Assembly (NCBI RefSeq): GCF_900114745.1
Contig: NZ_FOUB01000007.1
Coordinates: 1 to 64,000 of the forward strand
Length of the DNA: 64,000 nt
Reading direction: 5' to 3'
Source: Nitrosomonas communis
Lineage (GTDB): Bacteria > Pseudomonadota > Gammaproteobacteria > Burkholderiales > Nitrosomonadaceae
Both the position numbers and the translations under genes were made by a program. Below, one piece after another: positions 48,939-57,662 of this stretch (within the stretch, counting starts at the first letter, position 1; the number at the start of each line of letters is the position of its first letter). The notes beneath the pieces were generated by a model. That model was not told the origin of the DNA. It searched no databases and saw nothing but the letters and a program-made list of their open reading frames with translations.

Positions 48939-49468
48939 GCATGCTGACTTACATCACGCAGGCGGAAATAAAGAATGCAGCCAAGGAACTGGACGGCAAA
49001 GTATTGACCAGACCTGCGCTGTTAGTCACCGATGGCTTGGCGATGATTTATGCGGTTGACGTCGACATCGGCCAGAACTATCCGCTCAAGAATGTGCCGA
49101 TTGCACGTGCCAACCGTAATTTGCTCTACGCCGAAGTGGGGGCGGCAGTCAGACTCAGGCGAAGCGAATCCGGACACTATGAGGTGATAGGCTTTTCTCA
49201 GGAGCAACCGGGCAGCTTTTTTCGGGTGCCCATCACTCTCCCCTCATTTACTTTTGGTAACGCAGGCATCATCACCGGCGCCAACCCAGCTCTACCACCC
49301 TCACCCTTGCCAACCAGCTCGATCGTAATCGGCGAGCCCCAGGACAATACCTTGGTGGGTAGACCGCTCACCTATGCAGAACTGGCCATGCTTGGAACCT
49401 ATGGTTTAACCCCATACGGGGCGACCGGCATCTTTAAAGGTGGCGTATTACAGGAGATATATTCGTGA
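48935..49468 (+). CDS. Baseplate-associated protein of unknown function
   Basis: A 177-residue protein: LTYITQAEIKNAAKELDGKV, TRPALLVTDGLAMIYAVDVD, IGQNYPLKNVPIARANRNLL, YAEVGAAVRLRRSESGHYEV. The first half looks like a small OB-like beta barrel of the kind found in spike-base proteins. It is coupled by four-base overlaps to the hub and to the fibre-like protein. No named family recognised. Confidence 0.6.
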   Translation: MSMLTYITQAEIKNAAKELDGKVLTRPALLVTDGLAMIYAVDVDIGQNYPLKNVPIARANRNLLYAEVGAAVRLRRSESGHYEVIGFSQEQPGSFFRVPITLPSFTFGNAGIITGANPALPPSPLPTSSIVIGEPQDNTLVGRPLTYAELAMLGTYGLTPYGATGIFKGGVLQEIYS

Positions 49469-50637
49469 CGTTACAGCTGCAACGCTTCATTAATGGCGAT
49501 ACCAATTACATCACGAAACACAACAGCAACCTCGATTTGATCGAGGCAGCCATCGCCTCGCTGGAATTGCTGGCTAGCAACAGTACGGCAGCGAGCAGCG
49601 TCAATGTGGCCAAAGCATTTCAGGCGCTGTTTGGCGTAAGCGCGAGTTTAATCGGTGCGGATAGTTATAAATGCACCGGCTCAGGCAATAATCTGACGGT
49701 GCAGCCTGGCTTTTGCTGGCGGCCAAGCTTGAATGCAGTAGTATCCAAAACGACCATTACCACTATCAGCTTCTCTGGTGTTTCTGCGGGTACCTGGTAC
49801 ATAACCGTCGATTCGAGCGGTACCCCTATCCGCACCAATAGCATTACTGAAGCAGCTTATAGCATAGTGTGGACCGGCTCGGCCTTTGGCACCATTACCC
49901 GCTTGCTCAATGTGGTGTGGGGCGCGGCCGATGAAGTGGCAGCACAGAGTAGTACCGTGCTTGGTACAAGCTTTACCAGCCTCGACAGCAGATTGGAAGC
50001 GAGTGAAAACAAGGCGGTGGCGGGCGATCTGGCGAGAACGTATCTATTAGGCAGACTGAGCAAATCAGTAGCAGGTAATAGCAATGTTACTTTGACTGCC
50101 GATGAGGCGAATAACCTGGAGCTGGTATTCACCGGTGCAGTATCGGGCGAGATCAACATCTCCGTACCGCTCAGCAATGCGCCGCGCTCCTGGCTAGTAA
50201 TCAATAATACCACTGGCGGCTATAAGCTTACCCTAAAAGGGCTGAGTGGCACCGGTGTAGCTATGCCTGTTGGCACCGCTTTCTGGGTCTATCACGACGG
50301 CACTAATATTCTGGCACTCCCTAAAGCAGCCGTTCTCACCCTCCCCTATAACACCAGCATAACTGCAGATTTCTCATGTGCAGACATCATCAAAATCACG
50401 CTCGGCGGTAATGCCATCATTACGCTCACAGGAGCAAAGGACCGGCAAAAATGCATGCTGGAATTAACGCAAGATAGCGTGGGAGGAAGAACTATAACGC
50501 TCGTGAATCATCGCTTCGGTTCGGATTTAACCAATATAACGTTATCTACCGGGCCAGGGTTGACAGACAAGATCGGTTTTATTTATGACGCGGTCGCAGC
50601 CAAATTTGACGTGGTCGCTTTGATGAGGGGGTTCTGA
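49465..50637 (+). CDS. Putative tail fibre protein
   Basis: A 390-residue protein starting at GTG. The N-terminus (FINGDTNYITKHNSNLDLIE, AAIASLELLA) looks like an attachment helix for the baseplate. A beta-rich stretch follows (GNNLTVQPGFCWRP, VSAGTWYITVDSSGTPIRTN), a short coiled segment near 180, then repeated beta modules (VTLTADEANNLELVFTGAVS, ADIIKITLGGNAIITLTGAK) typical of fibre shafts or tips. Rich in Thr, Ser, Gly and Asn, low in Lys. Likely part of host recognition. Confidence 0.6.
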   Translation: MTLQLQRFINGDTNYITKHNSNLDLIEAAIASLELLASNSTAASSVNVAKAFQALFGVSASLIGADSYKCTGSGNNLTVQPGFCWRPSLNAVVSKTTITTISFSGVSAGTWYITVDSSGTPIRTNSITEAAYSIVWTGSAFGTITRLLNVVWGAADEVAAQSSTVLGTSFTSLDSRLEASENKAVAGDLARTYLLGRLSKSVAGNSNVTLTADEANNLELVFTGAVSGEINISVPLSNAPRSWLVINNTTGGYKLTLKGLSGTGVAMPVGTAFWVYHDGTNILALPKAAVLTLPYNTSITADFSCADIIKITLGGNAIITLTGAKDRQKCMLELTQDSVGGRTITLVNHRFGSDLTNITLSTGPGLTDKIGFIYDAVAAKFDVVALMRGF

Positions 50638-51659
50638 TGAGTTTAATCTTTTTTGATGGTTTCGAGACTTACGCTACCGCTGATATTTTGAAAGAATGGA
50701 ACAGCACCACCGGTCCAGTGGCGATCAGCGCCACAGGGGGTAGACGCGGTGGAGGTGCTTTGTTGGCACCGAGTTCCTCCTCTTTTGGCTGGGCGTCCAA
50801 GACGCTGCCCGCAAATTACTCTACCTTGATCGTGGGGTTTTCATTCAGCCCGAGCATTTTGCCTTCTTTAACCAATTTCATCCTTCGTCTCATGGATGGT
50901 GGAACTCAACAATTAGAATTAGGCGTTAACCCAGCGGGTAATGTTGTCGTGAGCCGCAACGGCACGGTTTTGGGAACCAGCACTGCCGTGCTTGCCGCAG
51001 CTGAGCAGTATGTGGAATTGAAAGCTACGATCCATGACACTTCTGGTGCCTTTGAGGTGAGATTGAACGGAGTCAATATTCTGTCTGCCTCGAATGTCGA
51101 CACTAAAAATACCGCCAATGCTTTTGTCAATCAGGTGGCTTTGGGGGTACCTGGCAATACCGGCCTCTCTTCGATATTCAAGTATGATGATTTTTATCTG
51201 CTCGATACCACGGGACCTGCGCCCAACAATGATTTTCTGGGTGATGTGCGCATCGATGCGGTTTATCCTAGCGCGGATGGGAATTACACCGATTGGACGC
51301 CAAGCACAGGTACCAGCCATTATGCCTTGGTGGATGATCCCACGCCCAACACCACCGATTACAATGCGAGCAATGTGATCGGACAGAAAGATAGCTATGT
51401 GATGGGCGATCCGCCATCATTAGCCAGCCAAATCATTTACGGAGTCAGAGTGAAAGTCGCTGCGCTCAAGGATGATGCCGGCTCTCGCTCGCTTAAAATC
51501 GGTATCCGATCTGGCACTACCGATAGCCTTGGCGCTGCCCAGGCGTTATCCACTTCGCAAATCTATTACTCGAACATTCACGAAGTGGACCCGAACACCG
51601 GGGCAGCCTGGACACCGGCTGCGGTTAACGCGATGGAAGTTGTCATCGAGTCGGCATAA
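50637..51659 (+). CDS. Tail protein with concanavalin-A/LamG-like domain
   Basis: A 340-residue protein. Residues about 1-190 look like a jelly-roll lectin domain (LIFFDGFETYATADILKEWN, GGRRGGGALLAPSS, STLIVGFSFSPSI, QYVELKATIHDTSGAFEVRL). The second half (VRIDAVYPSADGNYTDWTPS, YALVDDPTPNTTDYNASNVI) is a second beta-rich domain found in several phage tail proteins. Probably binds surface sugars. It overlaps the next gene by one base. Confidence 0.68.
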   Translation: MSLIFFDGFETYATADILKEWNSTTGPVAISATGGRRGGGALLAPSSSSFGWASKTLPANYSTLIVGFSFSPSILPSLTNFILRLMDGGTQQLELGVNPAGNVVVSRNGTVLGTSTAVLAAAEQYVELKATIHDTSGAFEVRLNGVNILSASNVDTKNTANAFVNQVALGVPGNTGLSSIFKYDDFYLLDTTGPAPNNDFLGDVRIDAVYPSADGNYTDWTPSTGTSHYALVDDPTPNTTDYNASNVIGQKDSYVMGDPPSLASQIIYGVRVKVAALKDDAGSRSLKIGIRSGTTDSLGAAQALSTSQIYYSNIHEVDPNTGAAWTPAAVNAMEVVIESA

Positions 51660-52318
51660 TGACGGCAGCTCGATCAAGCCAAGTTGTTGCGGAGATACTG
51701 CGCAACAACACAGCAGTTAAAGCGCACGCTAGTCAAGCGGCCGCCGCAGTTTTACGCAAAAATACGAGTGTCAATATCCAGGCGAGTCATGCCATCGCCG
51801 GAGTATTGCGGCAAAATACAGCGGTCAAAGCACAAGCGCACCAGCTTATTGCGTCTATTTTACGCAAGGAGGTGACGCCACCCAATATTCAGGTAAGCCA
51901 ATTAACCGCAGAGACATTGAGGCCGTCGATCATCACTGCACAGGTTAGTCAAGTCGTAACCGAGGTAATTAGCGCAGAGCGAACCTTGAAGGCAATCTTA
52001 CCGCTCAGCGTAACACTCCAGGCTGATCTGGTGTCTGGCTTGGTTCTGGGGTCAATCTTTACCGCATCTCTCGATACCGAAGCCAGATTGGAGCTTGGCA
52101 CTGAGCTGGCTTTCACACAATTTTCCACATCGATCGAGGTGCAAGCCGCATTGCAGTTTCAGTCAAGATTATCGGCTATCTTCCCTACTCATACCGCTAC
52201 GCAAGCAAGTTTGCAGCAGGGCTCTGAATTGATGGTCACCCTACCCATTACGCTCAAACAGCGTGCTGGCTTGAAAGTTTATCCCGAATCCGTTACTGGG
52301 TTTTTCTTATTGTTTTGA
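51659..52318 (+). CDS. Repeat-containing tail protein of unknown function
   Basis: A 219-residue protein. Residues about 3-105 are five or six degenerate repeats of 18-20 residues on the pattern SQ--A-VLR-NT-VKAQAS (for example SQVVAEILRNNTAVKAHAS, ASQAAAAVLRKNTSVNIQ, QNTAVKAQAHQLIASILR). The second half is beta-like with repeated SLDTEARLELGTEL, SIEVQAALQFQSRL and TATQASLQQGSELMVTL. The repeats are seen in protein but drift in DNA, so they are old. Likely a short fibre segment. No family known to me. Confidence 0.55.
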   Translation: MTAARSSQVVAEILRNNTAVKAHASQAAAAVLRKNTSVNIQASHAIAGVLRQNTAVKAQAHQLIASILRKEVTPPNIQVSQLTAETLRPSIITAQVSQVVTEVISAERTLKAILPLSVTLQADLVSGLVLGSIFTASLDTEARLELGTELAFTQFSTSIEVQAALQFQSRLSAIFPTHTATQASLQQGSELMVTLPITLKQRAGLKVYPESVTGFFLLF

Positions 52319-52330
52319 TCAGGAGTCACT

Positions 52331-52744
52331 ATGAGTTCAGCTACGAATATGCTGGAAGAATCTATTGGCAACCATCTGTTACGCACGGCTACATGGCCAA
52401 AACCAGCAGGCATTTATATTGCGCTTTTTACTACGCTTCCGCTCGAAGATGGCACCGGTGGCGTAGAGGTGTCAGGCGGTAACTACGCCAGAGTGCAGAA
52501 TGGCCCTAGTGATGCTGCCTGGAATGCGCCCACGGGCGGCAATGGTGAGTTCTCTAATGCTGCAGCAGTTGTGTACGGCGCACCTAATGCCAATTGGGGA
52601 AACGTAGTCGGCGCAGGTATTTATGATGCTTCTACCGGTGGCAGCCTACTAGCGATGGCCAATCTCGATACGACCAGGAATATCGTGGCAGGCGATCCAG
52701 CACCGAATTTCCCAGCGGGCGCATTGAAATTCATCTTTGCTTAA
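52331..52744 (+). CDS. Phage tail fibre-like (Gp80-type) protein
   Basis: A 137-residue protein: SATNMLEESIGNHLLRTATW, PKPAGIYIALFTTLPLEDGT, VEVSGGNYARVQNGPSDAAW and the tail end NFPAGALKFIFA. This pattern (WP.P...Y.ALFT..P, E..GG.YAR, W) is widespread among small phage tail proteins. AGGAGTCACT precedes the ATG. It is the last structural gene; a terminator follows. Confidence 0.75.
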   Translation: MSSATNMLEESIGNHLLRTATWPKPAGIYIALFTTLPLEDGTGGVEVSGGNYARVQNGPSDAAWNAPTGGNGEFSNAAAVVYGAPNANWGNVVGAGIYDASTGGSLLAMANLDTTRNIVAGDPAPNFPAGALKFIFA

Positions 52745-52785
52745 CATCACTTTCTTTTCTCATCCTGTTTCATCTCACCCCTACC

Positions 52786-52805
52786 CCGCCTTTGGCGGTT
52801 TTTTT
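52786..52805 (+). terminator. Intrinsic terminator after the tail genes
   Basis: CCGCC-TTT-GGCGG followed by seven T. It ends 17 bases before the next start codon and separates the tail from the lysis genes. The stem is short but GC-only. Confidence 0.85.
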
Positions 52806-52822
52806 ATTTCTGGAGCTTACAA

Positions 52823-53110
52823 ATGAATCTACCTACTCTGTATAACGGCATGGTCGTCATGCCGCAAGATGAGTTCGAACAGTTGCTCGAACAAGCAGCC
52901 GCACGCGGGGCCAAGCGTGCATTAGCAGATGTCGGCCTGGAAGGCGAAGATGCTGCGCACGACATTCGTGAGCTGCGTGATCTGCTCGATGCTTTCAATA
53001 CCGCCAAGCGTACCGCCTGGCAGACGATAATCAAGATCATTACCACAGGCTTTGTTCTAGCTCTAATTGCAGGCGCACTACTAAAAATTGAATTATTTGG
53101 AGGTCAGTAA
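52823..53110 (+). CDS. DUF6127-like small membrane protein (lysis module)
   Basis: A 95-residue protein with an N-terminal soluble helical part (MPQDEFEQLLEQAAARGAKR) and one C-terminal membrane segment (IIKIITTGFVLALIAGALL, about 70-88). It resembles DUF6127 proteins found in phage lysis cassettes. A holin or antiholin role is possible with only one membrane span. TGGAGCTTACAA precedes the ATG, and it overlaps the endolysin by one base. Confidence 0.68.
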   Translation: MNLPTLYNGMVVMPQDEFEQLLEQAAARGAKRALADVGLEGEDAAHDIRELRDLLDAFNTAKRTAWQTIIKIITTGFVLALIAGALLKIELFGGQ

Positions 53111-53622
53111 TGGTTGAAACTATCATTGATGACATCATTCGCCGTGAAGGCAACTTCATCAATCACCCCAATGATCGCGGTGGTCCAACTAAATATGGCA
53201 TCACGGCCAAAACACTCGGAGGATGGCTTCATCTAGGTCGGCTAGCCACAAGCGAGGAAGTGGCGGTGCTCACCGAAGCAGAAGCACGAGAAATTTATCG
53301 TCATCAATACATTGTAGAGCCAGGCTTTGATGCAATCACGCATCCGGCGCTGCAAGCCCTGCTGGTAGATAGCGGTGTGCATTCTGATCCAAGAACGGCA
53401 GTGCATTGGCTGCAAACAGCCTTAAGTGTGGTCGCTGATGGAGTAATTGGCCCGAAGACACTTGCTGCTATAGCGGCTACCGATCAAAATAAACTCTATA
53501 GAAAAGTTCTTGCAGCACGCGTTCGCCACTTGGGGCGATTGATCACCAATGATCCCAAGCAATCGGTCTTTGCCGCTGGCTGGATGAACCGAATGGCAGA
53601 ATTTGTGGAGGGTACCGTATGA
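53110..53622 (+). CDS. Endolysin, GH108 N-acetylmuramidase with peptidoglycan-binding domain
   Basis: A 170-residue lysozyme-like endolysin. The catalytic glutamate is E13 in IIRREGNFINHPNDRGG (the family norm is EGG; here EGN), followed by PTKYGITAKTLGGW. The C-terminal half is a PG-binding-3 domain (VHWLQTALSVVADGVIGPKT). No signal peptide, so it needs the holin to reach the cell wall. It cuts the glycan strands of peptidoglycan at the end of infection. Four-base overlap with the holin. Confidence 0.93.
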   Translation: MVETIIDDIIRREGNFINHPNDRGGPTKYGITAKTLGGWLHLGRLATSEEVAVLTEAEAREIYRHQYIVEPGFDAITHPALQALLVDSGVHSDPRTAVHWLQTALSVVADGVIGPKTLAAIAATDQNKLYRKVLAARVRHLGRLITNDPKQSVFAAGWMNRMAEFVEGTV

Positions 53623-54047
53623 TTCCAATTCTGACTATGTTAGCGCCAGGATTGATTGAGGCTGGCAGCCGTCTGCTCGATCGGTTGATTCCCGATCCGG
53701 CTGAACGCGAAAAAGCCAAGCTCGCATTACTTCAGGCCGAAGGGCAACAAGCATTGCAGGAGATGCAAACAAGCTTGTCGGCCATCCTGGCTGAAGCGAA
53801 TTCCGCTGATCCGTGGACGAGCCGGGCACGGCCGACTTTTCTGTATGTGATCTACGGTGTAATTTTGCTTTGTGTACTCGGATCTATCCTTGGCATCTGG
53901 TGGCCGGCTCATGTTTTCCAGGCAGCGGAGAATTTGAATAAGCTTTTGGGAGCTGTGCCGGAGAGCTTGTGGTGGTTGTTTGGGACTGGTTACCTTGGTT
54001 ATACAGGGGCTAGGAGTTTTGACAAGTGGAAAGTGCCAGGGCGATAG
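53619..54047 (+). CDS. Holin (GTA/3TM-holin family)
   Basis: A 142-residue membrane protein of the 3TM-holin type found in gene transfer agents and phages. N-terminal MIPILTMLAPGLIEAGSRLL, a charged linker helix (EREKAKLALLQAEGQQALQE, MQTSLSAILAEANSADPWTS), a strong membrane span (FLYVIYGVILLCVLGSILGI, about 74-93) and a last hydrophobic segment (ESLWWLFGTGYLGYTGARSF). The SADPWTSRARPTFLY stretch is typical. It should form the pore that releases the endolysin. Last recognisable phage gene. Confidence 0.85.
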   Translation: MIPILTMLAPGLIEAGSRLLDRLIPDPAEREKAKLALLQAEGQQALQEMQTSLSAILAEANSADPWTSRARPTFLYVIYGVILLCVLGSILGIWWPAHVFQAAENLNKLLGAVPESLWWLFGTGYLGYTGARSFDKWKVPGR

Positions 54048-54321
54048 CCCCAGCCAGCCGATACGATAATCCCCCGATCTCACTGCCGACGATGCTAATG
54101 GGGTGCTCACCCAAGACCCAGAACGCTGCTGCTCAGCACTGCCCACCAAGTTAGTTAGTTGGCCGCGGCCATTGTTATTGACTCGAGATTAGCTCGTCCA
54201 GAGTAAAAGGGCGAGACCCAGTAGCTCTTCACGTCGTCTGAAGCAAAATACACCTGTAAACGCTTGACTTCACCGCCTAACAGCGTGTTCATGTCATCCA
54301 CATCAACAACGGAGTACAGCG
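54048..54321. other. Right prophage end, non-coding
   Basis: 274 bases between the holin and a small unassigned gene. It includes a 12-base palindrome TGGCCGCGGCCA (54160-54171) flanked by GTTAGTTAGT and ATTGTTATTG, a pattern that could be a serine-recombinase attachment site, but I find no matching core near the left end. Otherwise nothing is seen. Confidence 0.45.
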
Positions 54322-54612
54322 ATGAGCAATCAATTCAAGAGGGCCATCATTGATGATGTCATCTCGCGTAACATTGACCCCACAGTGCAAGCTAACTTAC
54401 TTGACATATTTGAGTTGGCTATGAAGTCGGTAGCCACCACCCTGGTGCGTGAGGCCAAGTTCGACACGTCCGATTTCGCTACCGCCGAAGAGCGAGGCTG
54501 CGAGGACTTTTCCTTACTCGTGAGCCGGGTCCGCTCCGACTCCCGTAACGAATGGTTCGGCTCGTTTCAGCGGGGCGAGAAGCGCCTCGATGTCATCGGC
54601 CACCTCGAGTAG
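54322..54612 (+). CDS. Small protein of unknown function
   Basis: A 96-residue, probably soluble protein starting MSNQFKRAIIDDVISRNIDP with helical segments (VQANLLDIFELAMKSVATTL) and an acidic middle. ACGGAGTACAGCG precedes the ATG at good spacing. It is convergent with the defence-like operon, with stop codons six bases apart. No family recognised. Confidence 0.5.
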   Translation: MSNQFKRAIIDDVISRNIDPTVQANLLDIFELAMKSVATTLVREAKFDTSDFATAEERGCEDFSLLVSRVRSDSRNEWFGSFQRGEKRLDVIGHLE

Positions 54613-54618
54613 CCTTCC

Positions 54619-55566
54619 TCAGTCCGTCATCTCGGGCGCATCCCAATCGGTCAGCCTTGCTTCCCCGGTCTGGTAGAATTGCTTCACCAACTTCACGTAT
54701 TCCAGAAAATCCCGATTCTCAGTTGCCAGCCGGTTAGCCATGCCCCAATCGATCTCATCTCTTTCGCGGGCAGGAATCAAGACCTGGCTTTCTGCCGGGT
54801 TGTCGGCATCCAGTTTGATCAGGCCGATGCCGTGCGCCGCGAACAGCATTCGCAGTTCCTTGAGCGTGTCCTGGCCCTCGATCTCCGCTGCGACCAGATA
54901 GCCAAAATTGGCCCAAGACGAGTTGGAAACCGCTTGGAAAAAGCATTCACGCACGTTCGACCGGTTGATCAGGAACTTGGCCTCGAACGACCACAACTTG
55001 GTGCGCTTGTCGGAATACTGATTCACACAGTCTCGCACCTCCTGGTGCCACTCAGCACCCAAGTCCTCCATCCCGACCACGTCCGGGTACAGCCAACGGT
55101 TGCCGTTCGGCCCTCGTTTGTTCGATGAGCGCTTCTCGTCGATACGCTTCGAATAGACGCCAAACTCCTCCCACAGATACATCGAAAGCAGTGGGTACAT
55201 GGCATGCTCGCCAAGCTTGGCATTGTTACTATCTGCCGTGTGCGTGGCAGTCACGCCCTCAGCCGCCGCAACTTCGGCAACATCAGATTTCTCCGAATAG
55301 TAGTACTTGCGCGGCCGACCCTCGGTAGTCTTCAGTTCTGGGTTCCGTTTCTGTAAACGTGGGCGCTGCGAGCTAATTTCCGCGACCAGCTGCTGCACCA
55401 AATCACCATCGGATCTGATGTAGTCACCGCGACTATTGGATTTCTTCTCCTGACACTCAGCGGGATAGGTACTAAAAATCCACTCTGCGATCTGCCTTGC
55501 AGCCAGCTTTTCTTCGGGCCGTGCCTTCAAACAATCCAGTACGGCTTTCGCCAAATTCAAAGCCAT
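54619..55566 (-). CDS. COG2958/HrgA-like protein with winged helix and PD-(D/E)XK-like domain
   Basis: A 315-residue protein. The N-terminal 90 residues look like a HARE/winged-helix domain (AVLDCLKARPEEKLAARQIA, EWIFSTYPAECQ). The second part fits a PD-(D/E)XK nuclease-like fold: aspartate in WLYPDVVGMEDL near 165 and E-x-K in WSFEAKFLINRSN near 195-200. COG2958/HrgA proteins are often found with restriction-modification genes. It lies 48 bases after the kinase gene on the same strand and is the last gene of the defence-like operon. Confidence 0.75.
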   Translation of the reverse strand: MALNLAKAVLDCLKARPEEKLAARQIAEWIFSTYPAECQEKKSNSRGDYIRSDGDLVQQLVAEISSQRPRLQKRNPELKTTEGRPRKYYYSEKSDVAEVAAAEGVTATHTADSNNAKLGEHAMYPLLSMYLWEEFGVYSKRIDEKRSSNKRGPNGNRWLYPDVVGMEDLGAEWHQEVRDCVNQYSDKRTKLWSFEAKFLINRSNVRECFFQAVSNSSWANFGYLVAAEIEGQDTLKELRMLFAAHGIGLIKLDADNPAESQVLIPARERDEIDWGMANRLATENRDFLEYVKLVKQFYQTGEARLTDWDAPEMTD

Positions 55567-55614
55567 TTATTGCCTCTTAGCGCCGCATACACAGCATCAA
55601 TGTCGAACAAACAA

Positions 55615-57087
55615 TTACCACAGCCCTAATCCCTGGTAATGCTGCCGTTTTGTTTCTAATTCCACCGAGTTATTGATCACACGTAAAGCGTGTTTTAAAT
55701 ATCCCACAGCGGCAGAATAGTCTCGCATCTGCTCACAAACTTGGATCAAGCGGATTAGAACTTGGGGTTTGCTTGGGCACTTTCTATTGATCGCCTCAAG
55801 TGCTTCGCGCGCCTCCGGAAAGTTGGCTTCCAAGCCAAATAGGATCGCGCGCAAGAAATCAAGCTCTAACGATTCTCCATCCTGCCTCTCAGCATCCTGA
55901 ATGAGATCCTTTGCGGGGTTCATTTTCCGAAGCGTCAGTAACGTCTTAATGCCAAGCAGCCGGATCAATTGTTGATCGTTTCCCTGCAAGTCGCTCTTGT
56001 ATTCTCGATTGAATACTTCTTCGAACTGGAACAGTCTGTTTGCGCGATAGAGCGCATTGAGCTGTTGCAACAAAGCAGCAGAGTCGTGGGAGCGGGAAAA
56101 TTCATCTTCCGCTATTCTTGCCGCCTTTAGGTAGTCCTTTGTCTCCAGAGCCTCGACAACTGATGTCGACCAATCTACAGAAACTTGTCCACCAAATGAT
56201 GTTATGGCGTACTGCGGGGAGCTTAATTGATTTTGCCTTGCTAGTTCAAAAGCAGTGCGGAGAGATGCAATATCGTGGTATCGATCTGAAGGTAATCTTT
56301 CCATGCACCTAAGGATCAGCGCATCAACCATCGGTACAATGTTAGCATTGATTTCACTGGGGCGCTTAAATGGCGCATGGCGACGCACTTGAGAGGGTGT
56401 GTCATGAGGTAGTTGCCCCGTTAGCAACTGGTATAAAAGAACGCCGAGGCTGTAGATGTCGCCTCGCAGCAAGTCCTCAAAAGTCCCTTTACGAGAGACA
56501 CTATCGGAAAATTCTGGAGCAGCGTACAGAACTGTGCCGCCGTTTTCCCTGGTTCGGACATAAATTTCCTCTGGAAGAGCGGAGCTTCCAAAGTCAGTCA
56601 ACTTCACCAAATCACCCGCACCCACAAGAATATTGTGCGGCTTGATGTCGCCATGCGAAATGGGTGTTGGCAAGGTCGCCAAGAATCCAACGGCGTCGAG
56701 CACCTGCGCGTAGATGCTGAACAGTCGCTCAAACGTGTTACCGAAATTTTGATTCCTTCGCTCCAATTTTTGGGCAAGGCTTTGGCTCGGGAAATACTCC
56801 ATTTCGATGAAGAACCATTCGTTCTCCGGAGGAATTCTCCCCATATTGCAAATCCGAACAATATTGGGATGAGGATCTATTGTGAGTAGTTCTTTCCCCT
56901 CGGCAAGTAGGCGATCATCTTTTGTCAGGTCTTTAGGTATCTTCACCGCGACGATGGTGCTGTCTGACAGTCTCTCCGCCCGCCATACCCAACCATGACT
57001 GCCGTCACCGAGGCATTCGAGCAAGAGATACCTATCGCCTAAGCGCTTATTGGTTCCCGGCAGAAAGTGTGCGGACTTAATATTCAC
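55615..57087 (-). CDS. Ser/Thr protein kinase with TPR-like repeats
   Basis: A 490-residue kinase. The kinase domain (about 20-285) shows the glycine loop LGDGSHGWVW (26-35), K49 in VAVK, the catalytic loop SHGDIKPHNI (D147; HGD instead of HRD), DFG at 165-167 and APEF. Residues about 300-480 are TPR-like helical repeats (LKAARIAEDEFSRSHDS, AREALEAINRKCPSKPQVLI, YSAAVGYLKHALRVI). There is no membrane span. Kinases occur in BREX-2, Stk2 and similar antiphage systems; here it is coupled by ATGA overlap to the orphan upstream and belongs to the HerA operon. Likely phosphorylates a partner in the operon (inference). Confidence 0.88.
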   Translation of the reverse strand: MNIKSAHFLPGTNKRLGDRYLLLECLGDGSHGWVWRAERLSDSTIVAVKIPKDLTKDDRLLAEGKELLTIDPHPNIVRICNMGRIPPENEWFFIEMEYFPSQSLAQKLERRNQNFGNTFERLFSIYAQVLDAVGFLATLPTPISHGDIKPHNILVGAGDLVKLTDFGSSALPEEIYVRTRENGGTVLYAAPEFSDSVSRKGTFEDLLRGDIYSLGVLLYQLLTGQLPHDTPSQVRRHAPFKRPSEINANIVPMVDALILRCMERLPSDRYHDIASLRTAFELARQNQLSSPQYAITSFGGQVSVDWSTSVVEALETKDYLKAARIAEDEFSRSHDSAALLQQLNALYRANRLFQFEEVFNREYKSDLQGNDQQLIRLLGIKTLLTLRKMNPAKDLIQDAERQDGESLELDFLRAILFGLEANFPEAREALEAINRKCPSKPQVLIRLIQVCEQMRDYSAAVGYLKHALRVINNSVELETKRQHYQGLGLW

Positions 57088-57662
57088 ATCAACCTCTCAC
57101 ACCGAATCTGTTTGAGAAGCAGAGTTCCGCTGCGTTCAATCTCAAAAATAAACCGGCTAAACAGAACAGCTGTATTTCGTATTGCTGGCACCTGCGCTCC
57201 AACCGACGATTTGAAGCCTTGTCGACATCGCTGCAGAAACACATCTTTATTCGGCGCAGAGACAACCCCTTTGCTCCATGCCGAAAGAATCAGCACTGTA
57301 GGAGCATCTCCCCACCTCATGGATGCCTCAAGTAGATTGCAAAGCTTCTCGTCGAGTTTTTTTTGTCCTCGATCGGTGCCATCGAAGCGTTCGAACTCAA
57401 TCAATGCATCAGGCGTGCGCTGCGTTCGACTAAACCAGGTTGAGTCGGAACGAATGTCCGCACCATGCGTCATCGGCACTGGACACTCTGCTACCGCCAT
57501 AAAGCCAAGCTCAGATCCAAGCTCATTCCAGGCACTGCAACCCAAGCTGTGAATTAAGACATCCTCGTCGCGAACACCCCAGCTAGACAGCATGGGGTAG
57601 CTGCGATCGATAAACTCCAGTGAGGACATTTCGGCACAAATGCGCCCTGTGAGGTCAGTCAC
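57084..57662 (-). CDS. Orphan protein in HerA operon
   Basis: A 192-residue protein if the GTG at 57662 is used (GGGGG eight bases upstream, overlapping the HerA stop); an ATG at 57629 is an alternative. Visible segments are ELGSELGFMAVAECPVPMTH, TPDALIEFERFDGTDRGQKK, LDEKLCNLLEASMRWGDAPT and VLILSAWSKGV. The TPDALIEFERF...LLEA..RW..AP.VLIL pattern recalls the core strands of restriction-like nucleases, with E-x-E instead of E-x-K. It overlaps both neighbours, so it is surely part of the same operon. Family not recognised. Confidence 0.6.
   Translation of the reverse strand: MTDLTGRICAEMSSLEFIDRSYPMLSSWGVRDEDVLIHSLGCSAWNELGSELGFMAVAECPVPMTHGADIRSDSTWFSRTQRTPDALIEFERFDGTDRGQKKLDEKLCNLLEASMRWGDAPTVLILSAWSKGVVSAPNKDVFLQRCRQGFKSSVGAQVPAIRNTAVLFSRFIFEIERSGTLLLKQIRCERLM

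Noticed and set aside
51659..52000. Spaced repeats as a possible CRISPR array
   Set aside because: The repeats are conserved as protein with drifting codons and lie inside a coding frame; no identical DNA repeats or spacers.
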